Of a stretch of 64,000 nt of DNA, positions 1 to 11,827 are shown in pieces (the first letter of the stretch is position 1; the number at the start of each line of letters is the position of its first letter). The DNA is from Botryococcus braunii (Eukaryota > Chlorophyta > Trebouxiophyceae), in contig KV908445.1 in assembly GCA_002005505.1 (NCBI GenBank), forward strand, positions 1 to 64,000, given 5' to 3'. The translations under genes and the position numbers were made by a program. The notes below the pieces were generated by a model. That model did no database searches, had not been told where the DNA came from, and saw only the letters and a list, made by a program, of their open reading frames with translations.

Positions 1-971
1 GACTCGTCGTCAGGACCGTGACTTGTGCACTTGCTTTCTCCTCCAAATGCACACTGTGTGCCTTGTCTTGCAAGACAGCATAATCCAGCTGCCACCGCTC
101 CGCGAACAGGTAGTCCAGCAGCCCTTTTATCTTCCCCGCCTGCACCCGGTGCCTCTCTTGCACTACATATGGTTTGTTTCACCATGTTTGCCCCTCGGGC
201 AATCCGACTTTTCCTCCCGAATAGGCCCTGGCGTCCCCGGCGCCAACTGTCTCTCCCGATCGCCGGCTGCCCGAACCCTTGGCCCTCCTTTTGGCCGTGC
301 AAGCTTTACAACCCTGTTCCCCTTACCTCTGACAAGAGTTAAGTATCTCTTTTACAGCCTAAAGCTCACGCTTGTGGTTCCCCCTTTTTGCCTCGCCTGA
401 CTCCCCTTCCCCTGCCTTGACCTGTGTGCTCTCTCCCTCCCTGGATGCTACCTGCATGCGTCCTGGTCCCCTACAGCCCTCACTTGATAGCTGCTGCCCC
501 TTTCTGACGACCCTCCACGGCCATGCGTGACTCACCCGGTACGCCATAAGGCCCTCCACTCTCCCCCAGCCCTTGCCTGCTTTGCCAGCTAAGCCTCACT
601 ACAGTGTTCTCAGCTGCAGCTCGCTCGCAACGAGCTGCCCAAAGCATGCCCATGAAAGAATCACTTTACAGTGCCGTTCTGCGCATTCAAATCCTACGTT
701 GCCCTGCCCTGCTTGCCCTGCCTTTACCACAGCCCAACAAACTGCACAGGCAGGTCCTACAGCCATATGCCACATGCCCTAGTCTCTGTCGCCTGACTCC
801 CCAGGCCCTGTTCTTGGCTTTCACATAGCATGAGACCTGCTAGGAAAAACATGCCTTGGGCGCAACACCCCCCTGACTGCGTCCCCCACCTTGCGCTTCA
901 CTACTGCCAGCACTCAACGTGCCTAGCACTCTGGCCTATATGCAACTTGATAAGTCCGGTCGTGCGCTTAC

Positions 972-1262
972 CTTTTCCCTTGCCTGTAATTTCTTTGCCT
1001 CTGAGTCGCTGGACTCGATGGAGATGTTTGCGTAGTTCTTGTTCTGCAACTGTTTGTCCAGCCGCAGCTCATGTGCTGCTACTTCCAGCGCCCTCTTGTA
1101 GAAATCCCTGGCACCTCTGCCGGTTTGGTTGTAGTCCTTTCTGCAGTCTTCCCTGAGTTCTGTAGCTCGCCTGGCAAGATCCTGCCAATCATCCTCGTGC
1201 TTGCCTCTGGTGGCTGCTGCCACCCTCTGTGCCATGGCCCTGACCTTTTCCCTGGCGCTGCC
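972..1262 (-). CDS. internal exon of unrecognised gene (downstream of 2419-3081)
   Basis: Open frame of 97 codons bounded on the minus strand by an acceptor-like GGAGCAG at 1263-1269 and a donor GTAAGC at 966-971, both in phase 0, matching the donor of the exon at 2419-3081. The peptide is highly charged and helical in character (motifs DDWQDLARRATELRED, FYKRALEVAAHELRLD) and ends in KKLQAREK. No domain is recognised. The following exons would lie below position 970, partly outside the window. It could instead be a transposon-encoded accessory protein. Confidence 0.35.
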
Positions 1263-1689
1263 CTGCTCCCAGGCGACCATCCCTCAGCTTAAGTGCATCC
1301 CATATCAAATGTCAGCCTCTTGCTGGTATGATAACCCATGCACCAAGACTGTACCTTATTTTCCCTTGTACCTTATGTCAGCAACGTGGCCCCTTCCCTT
1401 TGGCCTGCTAGCCTTGCCCTCTTCCCACTTAAAGCTGTCTCCTGTCCCACAGCATGTTAACCTCCCTGGTGCTATTGTTTCCATTGCTTTTTGGGGGGTC
1501 TCTGCCTGCCTGACACCTCCCCCTTGAGGTTCTGCTGTGATACCCCCTCTTCCAAGCTCCCTCCCTTCCTCTTGTTGGTCTCTTCCCCTGATCCCTTCCC
1601 TTTCCAACAAGGATACCACCTTGCCCAGCATGCTCCCATCTCCCTGTGGTGGCACCCTTCCTGCAATATGACTGTACCTTATTTTTTGC

Positions 1690-1895
1690 TGTACCTTATG
1701 CGAGCCCCCTTGCCCTGGCACCCTGGCCCTGGCCTCCCGGCTCTCACCCTCCTGGCCCCTGCCTCCTGGCCCCCAGGCACAGGCCCCCTGGCCCTCCAGC
1801 ACTGGCCCCCTGGCCCAGGCCTCCCTGGCCTCCCGGCCCTGGCCCCCTTGCCCCCTTGGCTCTGCCCTTGGCCTCTGGCCTGCCCCCCCCCTTGT
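1690..1895. repeat. degenerate CCTGGCC-type tandem low-complexity tract
   Basis: About 200 bp of imperfect CCCTGGCC / CCTGGCCCC units inside the 1.16-kb minus-strand intron. The minus strand is correspondingly G-rich with many GGG runs. Long frames through this tract (Gly/Arg/Gln-rich) are compositional, not coding. Confidence 0.6.
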
Positions 1896-2418
1896 GCGTT
1901 TGACTAATGCATGTTGCCCTCTGGTCTCCAACCGCCTTAAAAGGCCTCCCCATATTCCCCTGAATTGCCCTGGCCTTCTTGCCTACATTCCAGTTAATCC
2001 CACAGGTAGCCTTGCTCTTGCCAGCCTCCAGGTAACCTTGTCCCCTTCCCCCTCGAGCTTATGACACCCTGCCTTTCCTCTCTTCAAAGGGATTTGGCCT
2101 CCAACCGGCACCCCAGCTTCTTTGACCAATGGCATACGTTAGACACCTCAGTCTCCCTGTCCTGCCAGCCCTGTATCCCTTGGCCTGACCTTCATTTCTC
2201 AGTTCCCGCACCCCAATGTGCGACGTAGCCGTGACTCTGCGCTTTTGTTGCCTTTGAGCCTGCTGTTGCCCTTAGTTAGTCCGCAGGGTTAGTACATATT
2301 TCCTGATTTATGTCTACTGCACTGCGAGACTTGCCAGGTGCTGCCTACTGCAGCTTGCAACCCAATCGTTCTTGCATGAACCCTCCTATTTTGCGATAAA
2401 GTTAAACTAACTTCTTAC

Positions 2419-3081
2419 CTTGTGACTCTCCGCCGCCTGTTCAGCGCGAGTCAGCAACCTGCTACGATCTTCGTCCGAACTGGCAAGCTCAGACGAAGAG
2501 AAGCTGCCCGAGGAGCTCCTGCGTCTCTTGCTGTGTTTCTTTGTTTTCCTTTGTAATTTATTTACCTGTTTCAACGTTTCTTTTGAAGGCGGCGACGCGA
2601 CTGCCCTGTTGGTTACTTGCTCCCCGTGGCTGGCCCACTCTTTAGGTACTGGCTCTATTCTGTTCACGAACACCCTGTCTAGCCTGTCGAAAACTTCTGA
2701 TGGGGCTAACCAAACCCTTAGAGGATTAAACTTGGGTGCAGCTGACGGATTACTTAGAACTGAGCTCGAATAGGGCGAGTTTGGACTGAATAACGATGTG
2801 TGCACTCTAAACACGACCTGTTTGGTGTCCCCTGGGGACCCGGCAGCCCTCTTAGCTATCACCTCAACAAAGTGCTCTTCATTCAACTCTTCGAGACCGC
2901 CATAATATATGACGGCGACCTCGTAGAGTTTGTGAGGATCTGCTTCCTTTCCTATTAGAGCGAAACCACATGACTTTCCGGACTGAGCTTTAGCTCGAAA
3001 GTCGTCCGGTGGATCAACGTTAGCTGCCCAAGCTTCGAAAAGGGGTAACACATCTCTTACCGCCCCAGCACCTGACGCCAT
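2419..3081 (-). CDS. first exon of unrecognised gene, basic/Ser-rich C-terminal part
   Basis: The frame starts at an ATG at 3081 with a good context (A at -3, G at +4) and runs 221 codons to a donor GTAAGA at 2413-2418, phase 0. Upstream in-frame starts are only non-ATG codons. The N-terminal half (motifs LPLFEAWAANVDPPDDF, CGFALIGKEADPHKLYEV, LYEVAVIYYGGLEEL) looks like a compact folded domain that I cannot assign. Residues about 180-215 form a Lys/Arg then Ser/Glu/Asp-rich tract (KKHSKRRRSSSGSFSSSE) typical of nuclear or chromatin-associated tails. The next exon is probably 972-1262 after a 1156-bp intron. No function is claimed; it may be host or mobile-element derived. Confidence 0.45.
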
Positions 3082-3379
3082 GCTGAGGAATAACAAATAC
3101 AAACTGCTCCTGCCCAAGCCAGTGGCGTCGGCCACCAACACCAATAAAGGTGCGATGAGCCGTCCGTCACCAGGGTATACACAGTCAAGCTAGTGCAACA
3201 CCGCTCCTGTCTCTCTAGATTGAAACCCTGCCCTTTACCAAGCTTGGTAGCTTTAATGAGTTAGTTCAGCCGTTGTTTCCCTTGAAATATCCCATATCAT
3301 TCATCCGTGATCTGGAGTCACGTGATGGTTCCCTTAGTCACCCCTCCTGAGGGGTTTACTAGCCCTCTCGTAGCAATGG

Positions 3380-3635
3380 TATTTGCAGCCAATTGTTTAT
3401 TGTACGTGTCCGATCGACTCGTACTTCGAAATCGACCGAATCAACAAGAGTCCGAAACATCCGTTGTCGTCCTAAAACATCCGTATCTCTAAGAACCTCC
3501 GGATTTTACGGAAAAACCCAATTTTTGCAAAGTAAAATAACTGTTCATTATTGTAGGGCCACAAACTAAGGTTCATACGAACATGCAACTTATGCTAAGA
3601 CATTATATGTCCAATAAAAGATGTCTTTGCCAACA
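3380..3635 (-). mobile_element. A4: truncated fragment of family A LTR
   Basis: Reverse complement of the first ~256 bp of the family A LTR. It ends with the LTR terminus (CCAACA on the plus strand) at 3635, which directly abuts family C leader sequence starting AGACAGTCGC. The rest of this A insertion is missing: at 3380 the sequence passes straight into unrelated DNA. Confidence 0.8.
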
Positions 3636-3710
3636 AGACAGTCGCACTTGCTTTTTGGTTGCCGCAAGGGAAGGCGCTCCTGTCGAACCTGTATCAGTCG
3701 CGCGCAAAGG

Positions 3711-3818
3711 GTACGTTGGCACTTTGACAGAGGATAGAATAGCATGATGTATTTGATAACCACTGCATTTGCAATGTTGCTCATTGCTCTGGCTAAATCG
3801 TAATGCTTGGGGCAATAG
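3711..3818 (+). other. GT-AG intron-like segment in C1a upstream leader copy (108 bp)
   Basis: The flanks ..GCGCAAAGG and GTGTGTCGAGG are contiguous in the downstream copy (junction 4280/4281) but separated here by 108 bp beginning GTACGT and ending CAATAG. A diverged segment of the same length sits at the same place in C2 (28754-28861, minus), and it is absent from the solo LTR C3 (junction 39136/39137). Precise presence/absence with GT-AG ends is the signature of a spliceosomal intron. Confidence 0.75.
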
Positions 3819-3982
3819 GTGTGTCGAGGTCTGACTGACGAAACCTCTACAGTGCATTGACAAATCCTTTTGCGGACTTACAGGTATTGATGTAGTTGTG
3901 ATTTAATGAGATAATTCCTATTTGGTTAGATATTTTGTTGACTGTGGCAAAGCTGTGCTGTTAGGTCGTCAAGGGAACGAGT

Positions 3983-4004
3983 GTGCCGGACTCAGGTCCG
4001 GCAC
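3983..4004. repeat. hairpin in C1a spacer
   Basis: Perfect 9-bp arms GTGCCGGAC / GTCCGGCAC around a 4-nt loop. The same arms with a different loop occur in the C2 spacer at 28562-28583, so the stem is conserved while surrounding sequence has diverged. Confidence 0.75.
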
Positions 4005-4373
4005 AGAACATGTCTGAGACGATGCTATGAAACCAGCTGATGTGAGAAGTAATTTATGCGTATATGAGATTGTGCCAGTAGGGCAAGCAGTAATATTGTC
4101 CCATGTAATCGATTCGTTGGTTGGCCGAATCCTGTGCCACGGAATGGAAGTCCTGTCTGTTCGCTACAAGTTGAAGCTTGCTATTGCATATTTGATTTGT
4201 GTTTGAGACAGTCGCACTTGCTTTTTGGTTGCCGCAAGGGAAGGCGCTCCTGTCGAACCTGTATCAGTCGCGCGCAAAGGGTGTGTCGAGGTCTGACTGA
4301 CGAAACCTCTACAGTGCATTGACAAATCCTTTTGCGGACTTACAGGTGTTCTCTCTGCCCATAACCTTTCACA

Positions 4374-5040
4374 CAATCCGATAGAACCGGGGCTGTACAT
4401 CGGTGGTCCGAACCGGGCGTGGGTCCCCAGGCAGGTCCTGATGGTCTCGAGGCTCTGGTGCCTCGGGATTGACAATCCCGAGCACTCCCCCAAATGAATA
4501 AGTACAATGGGTTTGCAGTTGGTCCGCAGAGTCATTAGACAGTTTCCCCCTCTGCCAAAAGCGTTAAATAGTCCCTAAGTAAGTATATTTTTGTTGCGCA
4601 AACTGGAACTTTGCTGGTTTTAAGTATTGAAGGTAGTATTGCGCAAGCAACTAAAGGCCCCCAAAATCTGAGTTCCTTCAGTTAGGCACGCTCGAACCCA
4701 CATGCTTTAAGCCTGGTCCCCCATCAGACAAATAGCATTGCCGGGCCCGACTGCCCAACCTTGCCTCTAAAAAGGAGTGAAGCCTCAAACAAAGCCAGCC
4801 CACCACATTGAAAATGCATACTTACTAAACTGTAGCTCCGACAAGTGCTGAAAAGCCGTGATTCGCAACTTAATCTTGGAACTGCTACAACAGAGCCAAC
4901 ATCCGGTACCCCACCATCCCCCTCCACGCACGTTTCCTCCACTCCCAAACAAAGACTTTGCTTACTTTTAATTTAAAAGTAAATGCAAGCGGACCCAAGA
5001 CTGACCGGTTGTAGTTGGGCTACCCTTCTCTGCGGCTTAC
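4374..5040. other. no gene seen (between two C LTR segments)
   Basis: 667 bp after the CACA end of C1a and before the TGTTGTAGG start of C1b. No coding frame, primer site or polypurine tract is convincing. It could be old flanking DNA or the remnant of a deleted internal region. Confidence 0.5.
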
Positions 5041-5267
5041 TGTTGTAGGTAATGACCTAGATCAGGTAATTACTTAGGGAGCATTACTGTTGGACTTATT
5101 CAGAGGTATTCTTCTGACTCATCCTAGGCAAAACAGTCGTGCATGCCAGGCTGCCCTGGACGGCACAACACTGTTGGGCCTTAGGTGCAAACTACTGCAT
5201 ACTTCTTCCAGCTAGTCCTAGGAACTTGGCTGTGAAGCGACATAATTCCTTGACAGACCTCAGTCTT
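5041..5267 (+). mobile_element. C1b: family C LTR, 5' part (interrupted by A2)
   Basis: Starts TGTTGTAGGTAATGACC, as in the complete solo LTR at 38411. It is colinear with that LTR until the GTCTT at 5263-5267, where element A2 is inserted. The LTR resumes at 26974 (GTCTT repeated) and runs into the N gap at 27383. Confidence 0.85.
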
Positions 5268-5693
5268 TGTTGGCAAAAACATCTTTTATTGGACGTATAA
5301 TGTCTTAGCATAAGTTGCATGTTCGTATGAACCTTAGTTTATGGCCCTACAATAATGAACAGTTATCTTACTTTGCAAAAATTGGGTTTTTCCGTAAAAT
5401 CCGGAGGTTCTTAGAGATACGGATGTTTTAGGACGACAACGGATGTTTCGGACTCTTGTTGATTCGGTCGATTTCGAAGTACGAGTCGATCGGACACGTA
5501 CAATAAACAATTGGCTGCAAAGTGTACTTGTTTTTAAGTACGATCGGTTATTTTGCGAATGAGTCGACGAGGCCGATCGACAAGGCGTAGAAGTATTTCT
5601 GTCCATAAGTGTCGACGGAGCTGATCGACTGGGCCGATCGACGCGGCATATAGCATTCTGGCAAGTAGTATTCTGTCAATAGGAATCTGTTTT
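5268..5693 (+). repeat. A2 5' LTR, first part
   Basis: Begins TGTTGGC after the GTCTT duplication. It ends ..GAATCTGTTT where the A1 3' LTR (reverse strand, TATTCG..) begins. The last five bases TGTTT are the probable A1 target duplication. Confidence 0.85.
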
Positions 5694-6470
5694 TATTCGA
5701 TTATTTGATGTCAATTTGATCAAAAACAGTTTCAGGATTCCTGCATAGCAAGCGACAGCTGAGTTAATGCAGGCAAAGGACGGTGCCAAACGGAAATACA
5801 GAGGTCCGACTTGAGGCACCGGAGACAGCAATCGAATGTCTATTACATATATCAAACTATACAATAAAGCTCGAAACAACTAAACACACCTGCATAGCAA
5901 GCGACAGCTGAGTTAATGCAGGCAAAGGACGGTGCCAAACGGAAATACAGAGGTCCGACTTGAGGCACCGGAGACAGCAATCGAATGTCTGAGGATACGA
6001 CTCTGTCTCTACCCCTTTATCCACCTAGAATCGTTGTTCCGTGCAAAACAGATTCCTATTGACAGAATACTACTTGCCAGAATGCTATATGCCGCGTCGA
6101 TCGGCCCAGTCGATCAGCTCCGTCGACACTTATGGACAGAAATACTTCTACGCCTTGTCGATCGGCCTCGTCGACTCATTCCTGAAATAACCGATCGTAC
6201 TTTAAAACAAGTACACTTTGCAGCCAATTGTTTATTGTACGTGTCCGATCGACTCGTACTTCGAAATCGACCGAATTAACAAGAGTCCGAAACATCCGTT
6301 GTCGTCCTAAAACATCCGTATCTCTAAGAACCTCCGGATTTTACGGAAAAACCCAAATATTGCAAAGTAAAATAACTGTTCATTATTGTAGGGCCATATA
6401 CTAAGGTTCATACGAACATGCAACTTATGCTAAGACATTATACGTCCAATAAAAGATGTCTTTGCCAACA
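5694..6470 (-). repeat. A1 3' LTR (777 bp)
   Basis: On the minus strand it runs from TGTTGGC (6470) to ..ATCGAATA (5694). It contains the two-copy leader repeat with a GTGTGT donor-like site after the first copy, a TATA-like GATAAAGG upstream, and a cluster of GATCGAC/GTCGAC motifs. Confidence 0.85.
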
Positions 6471-6782
6471 CCTCCCCTCATGTGAAGTATGAAACTTTTA
6501 TGCAAGTCATTAACAGGTAGCATTTCTAAGGCTAATGAGCATCAAGTAAATTATCAGATGTTGCAATGGCTCGGTGCTCCAAACCGTGTCAGCCACAAAC
6601 CCCTTGACATCCAGCCACCAAATGACCCCCCCTCTCTTTTATTGGGTGCGGTGTCACCTCCCCCTTCTTCAAGGTGGGTTTATGGTGGGGAGTATCTGTT
6701 GATGCGCAGGGTGTCTGATTTACTTTGATAGTCAAAAGCACAATAAAAAAAAATTCATTTCATTCCTGCCATCTCCCTGAAC

Positions 6783-9700
6783 TTAACAAATGAGGCTTTT
6801 GGTAGAATTTTGGTGACATATCAGCAACATTTTTGATGTGTGGATGTATTGAGGATTAATGTTCCCCTTGACCACTTCACCCCTGACTCTGTGATAGCGG
6901 ACTCCAATGTGCTTCGTCCTGGGTGAAATGGGTATGCCTCTAATGTTGGCCAGGGCTCCAGTATTATCTGAGAGTATGACTGCAGCTCCCAGATCCTCTC
7001 CAACATCCTGCACCAACTTGGACAGCCAAAGTGCCTCCTGGACACCAGTGCTCATTGCTATGAATTCAGCCTCAACAGTTGACAGGGCAGCCAGCTTTTG
7101 GAGTTTGCTACCCCAAGAGATAGCCGTGCCATCAGACAGGAAGATAAAACCAGAGGTGGATCTGTATCCATCCAGATCCCCTGCAAAGTCTGAATCAACA
7201 TATCCTATGATCCCTCCCTTGCTCCTTTCCCATTTGAGACCTAACTCCTTGGTCCCTGACAGATACTGGAGCAGATGAATCCCAGCCCCCCAGTGAATAG
7301 TAGTCGGGGAGTTTGAGAATCTTGCCAGGAGAGAAGCAGAGTAAGAAATGTCTGGTCTGGTAGTGTTTGACAAGTAAAGAACACCCCCAACCAGTTCCCT
7401 ATATCTGTTGTTTTGGGGAAGTGGTTTGCCTTCTCCCTTTTTAAGTTTCATTGATCTATCGAGCGGAGTAGATTTGGGCTTGTCCCCTTTTAAATCGAAA
7501 CTCTCAAGCATGTCACTGATCAATTTCTCATTTGAGAGTGTAATTGACAACAAAGAACCATTTGCATCCCTCTCTTGTTTTATTTGCATGCCTAGAAAGT
7601 GTTTTGCCTCCCCTAAGTCCTTTATGCTGAAATGACTGGACAAAAGTGATTTGACTTCTGTTATGACAGACATGCTCTGTGATAGTAATAGTATGTCATC
7701 AACATACAGCAGAAGATAGACTACAGACCCCTCTGACTTGTTCAGGATGAATAGGGATGGATCAGCATCTGAGATAGTAAAACCTGAACTCACAAGGACA
7801 TGACTGATTGTGTCATACCAAGCCTTGGGCGCCTGCTTGAGCCCATAGAGGGCCTTGTGCAGCTTGCAAACAGTATTGGGTCCACCTACATGAAAACCCT
7901 CTGGTTGCTGCACATAAATTTCCTCTGCTAATTTCCCATGTAGGAAGGCTGTGCTGACATCCATCTGATGCACATGCATGTCCCTGTTCACAGCCTTCGC
8001 CAACAGGTACCTTAGTGTGGTATGTTTAGACACAGGGGCATAGACTTCAGTGTAATCTATGCCATATATCTGTTTGAAACCCTTTGCTACCAGTCTTGCT
8101 TTAAATCTATCCACCTCCCCTGTTTCAGTGAGCTTTATTTTGTAGACCCATTTGACAAGGAGGGCCTTTTTGCGTTGTGCATCTGAAACTTCCACATATG
8201 TCCAGGTGCCAAGAGCAGAGAGAGACTGCATTTCATCTTTCATGGCATCCAACCATTTTTCAGCTTCAGGAGAGTTGATAGCTTGAAAGTAAGTGACAGG
8301 TTCAACATATATTGTGTCTTTTTGGACTTCAACATATCCAAGGAAAGAGGTTTGGGTTTCTGTAGTGTGTGCACCAGACCACCAGGGATGTGTTTCTGTA
8401 TTTTTCCTGTTCCTAACTGGATACTTACTGCTGAAACCACCTGCTGGAGGCTTAGGGACCACATCCTGGTCTACTCCAGGTTCTAATTGGGGGTCTGGGA
8501 CACTCCCCCCACTCATTCCATGGATAGTCGCTTGTGGAACACCCTTAAGTGGGCGCGTACTTGCAGCACTTGTGTAACAGGGTTCTGGATCTAAAGCGTC
8601 CGTACTTCCCGCGGCTGCACTTTTACCATGCTTAGTCCCACTAGGATCAAGACCAAAGTGGTCCTGATCCTTTCCCGTTTGCTCTCCAGCACTAACTAGT
8701 GTAGTACCCTGATCTAGCTCTAAGCTAATTTCTGGGATATCTAATGCAGAAGAGACATCAGGCATTTGCTCAGTGTTATCACCATCATCAGAATGTCCAT
8801 CTTCTGAGTCAGAATCAGAGACACTCACTAGTGATGGGCAAGTGTCATCCTCCTCGTCTTCAGCCAATGCTTCAGGCAGATCATGAACAGCATGTTCAGA
8901 GAATTTGACATACTCTCTGCAGTAAACATCAATCGTTCCATCAACAAGAACTTTGTAGTTCTTGCTAAGACCATCATAACCTACAAAGATACCCTCAGCA
9001 CTGACAGGCTCAAATTTCCCTCCCCTCTTTGACTTAGGAAGAAGGAGAAAACATTTGGAGCCAAAGATTCTGAGATGTGAAACATTGGGAGCCTTTCCAT
9101 GCATCATTTCAAATGGGGTTTTGCTCAAGTGCTTAACAGGAGACATATTTCTAACATAATTTGAAGTAAGAAGAGCTTCACCCCAGTTTTCAGATGATAA
9201 ACCTGAGGCAGCTAGCAAACACCTTGCTTTCTCCTGTAGCGTACGGTTGAGCCTCTCTATTTTCCCATTCTGCTGATGTGCATATGGGGCAGTCTTCTGG
9301 TGAACTGTCCCATGCTCCCTACAGAATTTGAACAACCCATTGAACTCAGTACCATTATCTGTTCTGATAAATTGTACTTTACAGTCTTGCTGGTTTTGCA
9401 AAGCTGTGAGAATGTATGTAGCTTCTTTTGCTGCATCACTCTTAGATTTAATCAGAACAACAAATGAGTACTCTGTGAACTCATCCAAAATGACAAGGGC
9501 ATACTTGTATCCTTCAGGAGTTTCAGGATCTATGGGGCCCATAAGGTCCATGTGAATGACTTCAAGAGGTTTTGAACAAGTATTTTGGGTTGATTTAAAT
9601 GGTGAGGCTGTCTGCCTCCCATGCATACAGGCATCGCAAGTACCTTGATGACCAATGCACTTGGATAGGTCACCTGATGGGAGTTTTAAGCCTTCTACCA

Positions 9701-11518
9701 TTTTCTCCCTGCTCAACCTTTGCAAGTTTTGAGCAGAGAGATGACCAAAACGCTGATGCCATATGTTTACCAGATCTACATCCACCTTTGTATGGTTGCA
9801 CTGTGTCTTTTCATTTGACACTGGTAGGGAAACACTGTTTTGTATAGAAAGGTCTGTGAGCCACTGATAAGGGTATACATGTTCAGCAATGCCCACAAGA
9901 TCAACATTTGAATCTGTAAGGTGACAGTGAATGCCATTTATATGAACATCTAACCCATCATGATAGGCCTTCCCTACAGACAATAAACGCTTTTTAGCTG
10001 AGGGTACATGTTTAACATTGTACAGGTAAAGAGAGTTTCCTGTTTCCAGGAAGACCTGCACAGTACCCTCACCAATGATTTCCTCCCTACCACCATTTGC
10101 TACTATCAGGATATCTGGTTTATCATACTTGACATAATTCATCATATTCTCACAGTCAGGGGAAATATGATCTGTTGAACCAGAATCTATCAGCCAACCA
10201 GAAATAGAGGGTTCAGAGCAAACTGTATATAGCTGTGTGCAGTGGCTCTGCTTTGGTGGAGAAGCAAAGCTAACTCTCTTCCCCTCCAACTTTGGGCAGG
10301 TCTCTATGCTGTGTCCATCCTGCTTGCAGTACCTGCAAAATGGTAAAGGCCTCCCTATCTGTTGGAAGGCTGTTTTACCACTCTGCCCACCACCACCTTG
10401 ATTAGCACCTTTCTCTACAGCATTTGAAGTAGGAGAATTTGGTGCCTTATACTTAGGGTTGTACCCTTGACCAGGAGAGGACTTCTGGTTAAAGGTGTTG
10501 TTTTTAGGTGGTGGGGTTTGGAGTTTCTTATTCACTATCTGCATATGTGCCAGCTCTAAAGAGTGTTGTAGCAGATTCACATCAGGATTGGACACTATAA
10601 TAGATTGTTGAACCTGCTTATGTATATTATACTCCTCAGGGAGTCCATTTAAAAGCATAGTGCAGAGTGAGAGGTCACTGAACTCATGTCCTAAGCTTTT
10701 AATTGTGTTGGCTATTTTTCTACCCCTTAACACATATGAGGAAGGTTTCTCATTTGTATGCATCTTGAAGGTGCGGGACTCTTCCTGGAGAGATATGATT
10801 TTGCCATTTGCTTTTGTAACAAATAGGGCCATTAAGTAGTCCCACATAGAGTAGGCAGACAAATGATCAGAGATTTGTATTTGATACTCCTCTGAACAAG
10901 ACGGTGTTATAATGCTCTGGGCCTTATAATCATCTAAATAGCCTCTCATGTCATGAAGAATACAGTATTCTACCCCCATCTCTATAAGCATTGCATGAAC
11001 ATATCTAGACCATATGACCCAGTTATCATCATTTAGTTTCAGGGGCTCTAACTTTGGAGTAAGCCTTTGAGAAGGAGAATTGAACTTCATGAAGGGATAC
11101 CCACTGTAACCATAGGGGTTGGAATTCACCATACCCCAACTGCCAGGTACACCACTAAACCAGGGAGGGCCTGAGGAAGAACCCCCTGGTGGATTTGGAG
11201 GCCAGCCACCACCTCCTGGTGGACCACTATAAGGAGGCCCACCACCTGGTGGAGGTGGAGGAGGTGGGGCAGACACTTGTGCCGTTGACTGTGCAGCAGT
11301 TCCCTGTGTAGCACTCACACTTTGAACAGTTGGTGCAATAGAGTTTAAAATTGTAGATATTGGCAAACTGATTGGCATTGTGCCACCAGTTGCCAAGGGA
11401 ACATGCACTACTGTAGTACCTGATGCTGTACTTGCCTGATTTATGTTTCCTGAAAGGAGCATAATACTTGTGTGTGGTACACTTGTCATGAATGAGGAAA
11501 CATTGACTGGTGCACCTG
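6783..11518 (-). pseudogene. A1 gag (3' part)-pol, copia type, damaged
   Basis: Continuous frame for the C-terminal part of Gag and all of Pol. Domains in order: Pro-rich Gag segment, CCHC zinc knuckle (FCRYCKQDGHSIETCPKL), aspartic protease (WLIDSGSTDH), integrase HHCC and catalytic core (HMDLMG, RTDNGTEF, HQQNGKIERLNR), reverse transcriptase (MDVSTAFLHG, YVDD), RNase H (GYVDSDFAGD, AEFIAMS). IN-before-RT order marks Ty1/copia. Gag and Pol are fused in one frame because of a TTAG relative to copies A2 and A3. Two single-base deletions near 6815 and 6834 replace the last ~25 residues. The open frame upstream of 11518 continues artificially into the LTR of B. Confidence 0.9.
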
Positions 11519-11816
11519 TGATACAGTAGAAACGGCCAAAGGATGCGAAAACAATGGTTACAAGTTGTTTGGGCTCCACCTCAGTACCCGTCCAGTCCGG
11601 CCCGGTCCTTCCTCTGCCAAAGCCTTATTCTATCCTGTTCTAAGTGTGTCCCTGTCTCCATCGCCAATGCGCCTTGTCAAGTAAGGGTCACTCCCTTGGC
11701 GCGTGAAGTAGCCACTTCTTGGCGTGGAGGAACATAACTCACGAAGGGACCTTTATGGAGGTCCAAATCCTCGTGGTCCGGTCATTTTCCTATAACACGC
11801 GACTTTTCCTGTTACA
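11519..11816 (-). repeat. B 3' LTR (298 bp)
   Basis: Identical by eye to 18091-18388. It is preceded on the sense strand by a G-rich polypurine tract (plus-strand CCCTCCCCCCC at 11817-11827). Confidence 0.95.
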
Positions 11817-11827
11817 CCCTCCCCCCC

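Larger units (their letters stand above)
3636..4373 (+). mobile_element. C1a: 3' part of a long-form family C LTR (R' with intron, spacer, R'', U5 end)
   Basis: Order on the plus strand: upstream leader copy R' (3636-3883, 5' side lost to A4) interrupted by a 108-bp GT-AG segment at 3711-3818; spacer 3884-4111 containing a hairpin; downstream leader copy R'' (4112-4345) without the 108-bp segment; short U5 end with GCCCATAACC (4357-4366), closing in CACA at 4373. R' and R'' are nearly identical over their shared exon-like parts. The following bases do not look like a primer binding site, so this may be the end of a solo or 3' LTR. Confidence 0.75.

Noticed and set aside
1356..1931. 191-codon Gly/Arg/Gln-rich minus-strand frame
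   Set aside because: Produced by the G-rich low-complexity tract; repetitive composition, no splice or start support.
3711..3818. Reading the 108-bp segment as a small transposon insertion
   Set aside because: No target duplication or terminal repeats; GT-AG ends and same length/position in a diverged copy fit an intron better.
4690..4760. tRNA-like B-box (GGGTTCGAGC) on the minus strand
   Set aside because: No pairing T-stem, acceptor stem or anticodon arm could be folded.
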